Shown in pieces: positions 59,651 to 64,000 of a stretch of 64,000 nt of DNA (the first letter of the stretch is position 1; every line of letters starts with the position of its first letter). The notes under the pieces were generated by a model. That model made no database searches and was not told where the DNA came from. It saw only the letters and a list, made by a program, of their open reading frames with translations. The translations under genes and the position numbers were made by a program. The DNA comes from Streptomyces sp. NBC_01446 (GTDB lineage: Bacteria; Actinomycetota; Actinomycetes; Streptomycetales; Streptomycetaceae): assembly GCF_026340095.1 (NCBI RefSeq), contig NZ_JAPEPO010000001.1, positions 6,833,501 through 6,897,500 of the forward strand, in the 5' to 3' direction.

Positions 59651-61627
59651 ATGCCGTCAGCCGCGAATCCGACGCCGCTCTGGAAGCCCGACGAGGAATT
59701 CATCGCCGAGGCGCAGATCACGCGCTTCCAGGCTTGGGCGTCCGAACACTACGGAGCCCCCGCCGACGGCGGTTACGAAGCACTGCACCGCTGGTCGGTG
59801 ACCGAACTCGACACGTTCTGGAAGGCCGTCGCCGACTGGTTCGACATCCGGTTCACCACCCCCTACACGCGCGTGCTCGGCGACCGCGCCATGCCCGGAG
59901 CCGAATGGTTCCCCGGCGCCTCCCTGAACTACGCCGAACACGCCCTGCGCACGGCCACCGATCCCGCGCGCGCGGACACCCCGGCCATCCTCCACGTGGA
60001 CGAGACACACGAACTCCGCCCCGTGACCTGGGCCGAACTGCGCCGCCAGGTCGGCTCGCTCGCCGCCGAACTGCGGGCCATCGGCGTACGCCCGGGAGAC
60101 CGGGTCAGCGGCTACCTGCCGAACATCCCCGAGGCCGTCGTCGCCCTCCTCGCGACCGCGGCCGTCGGCGGAGTCTGGACGTCCTGCGCCCCGGACTTCG
60201 GCGCCCGCAGCGTCCTCGACCGCTTCCAGCAGGTCGAACCCGCCGTCCTGTTCACCGTTGACGGCTACCGCTACGGAGGCAAGGAGCACGACCGCCGCGA
60301 CACGGTCAGCGAACTCCGCGCCGAACTGCCCACCCTCCGCGCGGTCGTCCACATCCCGCTGCTCGGCACGGCCGCCCCCGAAGGGGCCCTCGAGTGGTCG
60401 GAGCTCACCTCCGCCGACACCGAGCCCGTCTTCGAAGCCGTCCCCTTCGACCACCCGCTGTGGGTCCTGTACTCCTCAGGCACGACCGGACTCCCCAAGG
60501 CGATCGTCCAGTCCCAGGGCGGCATCCTGATCGAGCACCTCAAACAGCTCGGCCTGCACTGCGACCTCGGCCCCGGTGACCGCTTCTTCTGGTACACGTC
60601 CACCGGCTGGATGATGTGGAACTTCCTCGCCTCCGGCCTCCTCACGGGCACCACGATCGTCGTCTACGACGGCAGCCCCGGCTACCCCGACACCGGCGCC
60701 CAATGGGCCGTCGCCGAACGCACCGGAGCCACCCTCTTCGGCACCTCGGCCGCCTACGTCATGGCCTGCCGCAAGGCCGGCGTCCACCCCTCGCGCGACC
60801 ACGACCTCACTCGCGTCAAGTGCGTTGCCACGACCGGCTCGCCGCTCCCGCCCGACGGCTTCCGCTGGCTGCACGACGAGGTACGCGAAGACCTCTGGAT
60901 CGCCTCCGTCAGCGGCGGCACGGACGTCTGCTCCTGTTTCGCCGGAGCGGTCCCGACCCTGCCCGTCCACATCGGCGAACTCCAGGCTCCCTGCCTCGGC
61001 ACGGACCTCCAGTCCTGGGACCCGCAGGGCAAGCCGCTCATCGACGAGGTCGGTGAACTCGTCGTCACCAACCCCATGCCCTCGATGCCGATCCGCTTCT
61101 GGAACGACCCCGACGGCAGCCGGTACCACGACAGTTACTTCGACACCTACCCCGGCGTCTGGCGGCACGGCGACTGGATCACCCTCACCTCCCGCGGCTC
61201 GGTCGTGATCCACGGCCGTTCGGACTCCACGCTGAACCGCCAGGGCGTCCGCATGGGATCGGCGGACATCTACGAGGCCGTCGAACGCCTCCCCGAGATC
61301 CGCGAGTCCCTCGTCATCGGCCTCGAACAGCCCGACGGCGGCTACTGGATGCCCCTGTTCGTCCACCTCGCACCAGGCGCCGCACTCGACGACGACCTCC
61401 GCGCCCGCATCAAGCAGACCATCCGCGCGAACCTCTCCCCCCGCCACATCCCCGACGACATCATCGAAGCCCCCGGCGTCCCACACACCCTCACCGGCAA
61501 GCGCATCGAAGTCCCCGTCAAACGCCTCCTCCAAGGCACACCCCTGGAAAAGGCCGTCAACCTCGGCTCGGTCGACAGCGTCGAACTCCTGCGTTTCTAC
61601 GAGGACATCGCCCGCAACCGCCCCTGA
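59651..61627 (+). CDS. aacS: Acetoacetyl-CoA synthetase
   Basis: This 658-residue ANL-superfamily enzyme activates acetoacetate with ATP and CoA. Motifs are VLYSSGTTGLPKAIVQS (P-loop), WYTSTGWMMWN, WRHGDWI and GRSDSTLNRQGVRMG. K617 in HTLTGKR is the catalytic lysine, the site known to be acetylated in the S. lividans enzyme. ATG 59651 has GGGAG upstream. It is divergent from the GH31 gene. Confidence 0.95.
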   Translation: MPSAANPTPLWKPDEEFIAEAQITRFQAWASEHYGAPADGGYEALHRWSVTELDTFWKAVADWFDIRFTTPYTRVLGDRAMPGAEWFPGASLNYAEHALRTATDPARADTPAILHVDETHELRPVTWAELRRQVGSLAAELRAIGVRPGDRVSGYLPNIPEAVVALLATAAVGGVWTSCAPDFGARSVLDRFQQVEPAVLFTVDGYRYGGKEHDRRDTVSELRAELPTLRAVVHIPLLGTAAPEGALEWSELTSADTEPVFEAVPFDHPLWVLYSSGTTGLPKAIVQSQGGILIEHLKQLGLHCDLGPGDRFFWYTSTGWMMWNFLASGLLTGTTIVVYDGSPGYPDTGAQWAVAERTGATLFGTSAAYVMACRKAGVHPSRDHDLTRVKCVATTGSPLPPDGFRWLHDEVREDLWIASVSGGTDVCSCFAGAVPTLPVHIGELQAPCLGTDLQSWDPQGKPLIDEVGELVVTNPMPSMPIRFWNDPDGSRYHDSYFDTYPGVWRHGDWITLTSRGSVVIHGRSDSTLNRQGVRMGSADIYEAVERLPEIRESLVIGLEQPDGGYWMPLFVHLAPGAALDDDLRARIKQTIRANLSPRHIPDDIIEAPGVPHTLTGKRIEVPVKRLLQGTPLEKAVNLGSVDSVELLRFYEDIARNRP

Positions 61628-61705
61628 CCGAACCCGGTTCCCCGCCGTTGTCAGTGCCCACGATTACTGTGAGTGAGCATTGACCTACAGTTCACAGGGG
61701 GAACC

Positions 61706-62608
61706 ATGGCGCACACACAGAACACCCAGCACGCCGGCATGCGACGCGTCCTGCGCCGTGAAGTCGCGGGCATCATCGGCCTCCTCGCCGACGAACGCGA
61801 CTTCACGGCGATGCGGAGTTACCGCACCTTCGCCTTCGACGACCACGGCACGTACCTCCAGCAGGTCGAGAGCCTCCTCCAGGCCCTCGCCGCCCAGGGC
61901 GGACACACCACCGTCGCCCTCTTCGACCCCGAGGAGTACGCGGAGTTCTGCGCCGAGAGCGGGCTCGAACCGGACACCCCCACCAGCCGCACCCGGTTCA
62001 CCGCCGAACTGGCTGTCATGGGCGCCACCGTCCCCTACGAAGGTCAGCCCCTGGCCGACCTCCTGCCCGACCTGGTCGACGAAGCCGTCCGACAGGCCAC
62101 CTGGGAGTACGCCTCGTCCGTCCTCGCCCGGATCGGAGTGTGCGGCGCCTGCGGCCGGGACGTCGGAAGGGACGCCTTCGCCCGCGCCTCCCTCCTCCTG
62201 ACGCGGGTCCTCGACACGGCAGGCATCGGCGCCCACCACCTCGTGTGCAGCGTCCCCACAGACGCCGAATCACTGCTGTCGGTGCTCCACGTCGACCGCT
62301 GCACCGAGGACAGCACACGACTCGATGAGAAGGAGGCGCTCGAGTTCACCACGGTCCTGGCCCTCGGCCTCGCCACCGCAAGCCCGGGCGGCCTGGTCAT
62401 GCGCACCACCGCCCCGGACAGGAACGACCGCGTCCAGGGCTGGCGCCTGCGCGACGAACGCCTGCTACCCCTCACCGCGGCGGAAGTCTTCGACGCCTAT
62501 TGCACCGATGCCCACTCCGGCGACCTCGTCGCACCCGAGTCCGGCGTCGACTACTGCGCGGCGCCCGAACTCGGAGACACCGGCCCCGAGGGCCGGCACA
62601 CCCACTGA
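61706..62608 (+). CDS. Hypothetical protein, streptomycete-type
   Basis: The product is 300 residues, with AGGGGGAA before ATG 61706 (a frame extension to 61673 is not needed). The N-terminal half is mixed alpha/beta (SYRTFAFDDHGTYLQQVESL). A CGACG motif lies near residue 147, and a C-terminal half has VCSVPTDAESLLSVLHVD and GWRLRDERLLPLTAAEVF. No membrane segment or known domain is recognised. It sits convergent with ptsI behind a strong hairpin. Confidence 0.75.
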   Translation: MAHTQNTQHAGMRRVLRREVAGIIGLLADERDFTAMRSYRTFAFDDHGTYLQQVESLLQALAAQGGHTTVALFDPEEYAEFCAESGLEPDTPTSRTRFTAELAVMGATVPYEGQPLADLLPDLVDEAVRQATWEYASSVLARIGVCGACGRDVGRDAFARASLLLTRVLDTAGIGAHHLVCSVPTDAESLLSVLHVDRCTEDSTRLDEKEALEFTTVLALGLATASPGGLVMRTTAPDRNDRVQGWRLRDERLLPLTAAEVFDAYCTDAHSGDLVAPESGVDYCAAPELGDTGPEGRHTH

Positions 62609-62614
62609 AACGAC

Positions 62615-62651
62615 CGTGGGGCGCTCCACCACGAAGGTGAAGCGCCCCACG
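62615..62651. terminator. Bidirectional terminator between the hypothetical gene and ptsI
   Basis: CGTGGGGCGCT (62615-62625) pairs perfectly with AGCGCCCCACG (62641-62651). The loop itself can add four more pairs (CACC/GGTG). It lies between convergent genes. Confidence 0.88.
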
Positions 62652-62670
62652 ACATCGAACCGGCTTCCGG

Positions 62671-64000
62671 CTACTCGCCGGACAGCACCGCCTGAGCGGC
62701 CTTGCGGGCCTCCTCGGCGGAGTCCGCGGCACGCGCGGCCGAGGCCGCACGCTCGCACTGAGCCAGCGTGTACTTGCCGAGCGCCGTCCGCACGTAAGGA
62801 ATCGACGCCGCACCCATGGAAAGGGAGGTGACGCCCAGACCGGTCAGGACGCACGCGAGCAGCGGGTCGGACGCGGCCTCACCGCAGACACCGCAGCTCT
62901 TGCCCTCGGCCCTCGCCGCGTCCGCGGACAGCGCGACCAGGTCGAGGAGCGCGGGCTGCCACGGGTCCTGAAGCCGGGACACCGCACCGACCTGCCGGTC
63001 AGCGGCGAACGTGTACTGCGCGAGGTCATTGGTCCCCAGCGAAAGGAACTCGACCTCCTGAAGGATCGAACGCGCCCGCAGAGCGGCCGACGGGATCTCG
63101 ACCATCGCACCGAACTTCGCCTCAAGACCCGCCTCACGGCACGCGTCCGCGAAAGCCTTCGCGTCGGCACGGTCGGCGACCATCGGCGCCATGACCTCGA
63201 GGTAGACCGGCAGCCCCTCGGCAGCCTTGGCCAGCGCGGTCAGCTGTGTACGCAGCACCTCGGGGTGCTCGAGAAGGGAACGCAGACCACGCACACCCAG
63301 AGCCGGGTTCGGCTCGTCGGCGGGCGTCAGGAAGTCCAGCGGCTTGTCCGCACCGGCGTCGAGGACGCGCACCACGACGCGACCCTCGGGGAACGCCTCG
63401 AGAACCTTCCGGTACGCCTCGACCTGCTTCTCCTCGGAAGGAGCCCTGCTGCTGTCGTCAAGGAAGAGGAACTCGGTACGGAAGAGACCGACACCCTCGG
63501 CACCGGCCTCGACCGCGGCCGGCACATCGGCCGGACCGCCGACGTTCGCCAGCAGTGGCACCTTGTGGCCGTCGGACGTCGCACCCGGACCGGACGACGA
63601 GGCCAGCGCGGCCTTCCGCGCCGCGGAGGCGGCCTCCAGCTCGGCCCGCTTCTCCGGACTCGGGTCGACGAAGATGTCGCCGGTGCTGCCGTCGACAGCG
63701 ATCACCGTGCCCTCGGCGAGCTCACCCGCGCCGGGCAGCGCGACCACGGCCGGCACTCCGAGCGCCCGCGCCAGGATCGCGCTGTGACTGGTCGGCCCGC
63801 CCTCCTCGGTGACGAAGCCGAGCACGAGCGTCGGGTCGAGCAGCGCCGTGTCCGCGGGAGCCAGGTCCCGCGCGATCAGCACGTACGGCTTGTCGCTGTC
63901 CGGGACACCGGGCATAGGCACCCCGAGCAGCCGCGCCACGATCCGGTTCCGCACGTCGTCCAGGTCGGCGACGCGACCCGCGAGGTACTCACCGGCTCCG
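62671..64000 (-). CDS. ptsI: PTS enzyme I (PEP-protein phosphotransferase), N-terminus beyond window
   Basis: About 443 codons are present and the frame is open to the right edge (EYLAGRVADLDDVRNRIV), so the start lies outside. The phosphohistidine motif GGPTSHSAILARALGVPAV, the NVGGPADVPAAVEAGAEGVGL barrel start, the PEP-binding FLSLGTNDLAQYTFAADR and the CGVCGEAASDP signature (Cys) are all there. It transfers phosphate from PEP to HPr. In S. coelicolor it is SCO1391, next to crr. The gene ends 20 bp from a bidirectional hairpin. Confidence 0.96.
   Translation of the reverse strand, partial: GAGEYLAGRVADLDDVRNRIVARLLGVPMPGVPDSDKPYVLIARDLAPADTALLDPTLVLGFVTEEGGPTSHSAILARALGVPAVVALPGAGELAEGTVIAVDGSTGDIFVDPSPEKRAELEAASAARKAALASSSGPGATSDGHKVPLLANVGGPADVPAAVEAGAEGVGLFRTEFLFLDDSSRAPSEEKQVEAYRKVLEAFPEGRVVVRVLDAGADKPLDFLTPADEPNPALGVRGLRSLLEHPEVLRTQLTALAKAAEGLPVYLEVMAPMVADRADAKAFADACREAGLEAKFGAMVEIPSAALRARSILQEVEFLSLGTNDLAQYTFAADRQVGAVSRLQDPWQPALLDLVALSADAARAEGKSCGVCGEAASDPLLACVLTGLGVTSLSMGAASIPYVRTALGKYTLAQCERAASAARAADSAEEARKAAQAVLSGE

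Noticed and set aside
1..64000. tRNA, rRNA, CRISPR arrays, replication origin, prophage
   Set aside because: I looked for T-loop patterns, regularly spaced repeats and phage or integrase genes and found none; a tRNA could only be excluded firmly by running a covariance search.

Overview
This is a high-GC actinobacterial chromosome segment, almost certainly Streptomyces. The evidence is very high third-position GC, GTG/TTG starts, rbpA behind a SigR-type promoter, a smeA-sffA sporulation pair, a conservon (cvnABCD), mycothiol-linked formaldehyde oxidation and Streptomyces-style inverted-repeat debris. From memory the gene order follows the S. coelicolor SCO1391 (ptsI) to SCO1425 neighbourhood, with extra or rearranged blocks; this was not checked by alignment. 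No tRNA, rRNA, CRISPR array, prophage or complete insertion sequence was seen.

Layout. 0-10.8 kb: core and housekeeping genes (kinase-like phosphotransferase, Lrp regulator, amidohydrolase, polyprenol-phosphomannose synthase behind a long structured leader, fxsA, rbpA, Atg22/UMF1-type MFS transporter, glycerophosphodiesterase, and a YczE membrane protein divergent from a MocR regulator). 10.8-18.4 kb: smeA-sffA, an ankyrin protein, two tiny ORFs with good ribosome-binding sites, a HEAT-repeat protein and a glycosyltransferase-glycosyltransferase-SGNH hydrolase operon. 18.4-27.0 kb: a decayed 5-oxoprolinase subunit (pxpC) beside its probable GntR regulator, then a three-gene operon in kleisin-like, KITE-like, SMC-like order (508, 297 and 1565 residues). 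That operon is the most interesting system here: it looks like a MukFEB/JetABC-type SMC machine, but no Wadjet TOPRIM nuclease gene is next to it and its Walker B is atypical.

27.0-40.3 kb: a choline-to-glycine catabolic island. A permease, choline dehydrogenase, betaine-aldehyde dehydrogenase, Rieske betaine demethylase (with ferredoxin and reductase), dimethylglycine oxidase and a mycothiol-dependent formaldehyde oxidation pair surround an IclR regulator. Two promoter regions share the same operator-like repeats. The last demethylation gene, sarcosine oxidase, is reduced to a C-terminal stub ending at a 187-bp MITE-like inverted-repeat element.

40.3-49.3 kb: a conservon whose GTPase gene is separated from cvnABC by a fused ATP-dependent 5-oxoprolinase/hydantoinase gene. 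49.3-64 kb: glpFK, a degenerate-EAL/CBS/GGDEF protein, a thiolase-DUF35 pair, a VanX-type dipeptidase, a NUDIX hydrolase, a GH31 glycosidase, acetoacetyl-CoA synthetase with its acetylation-site lysine, a hypothetical protein, and ptsI running off the right edge.
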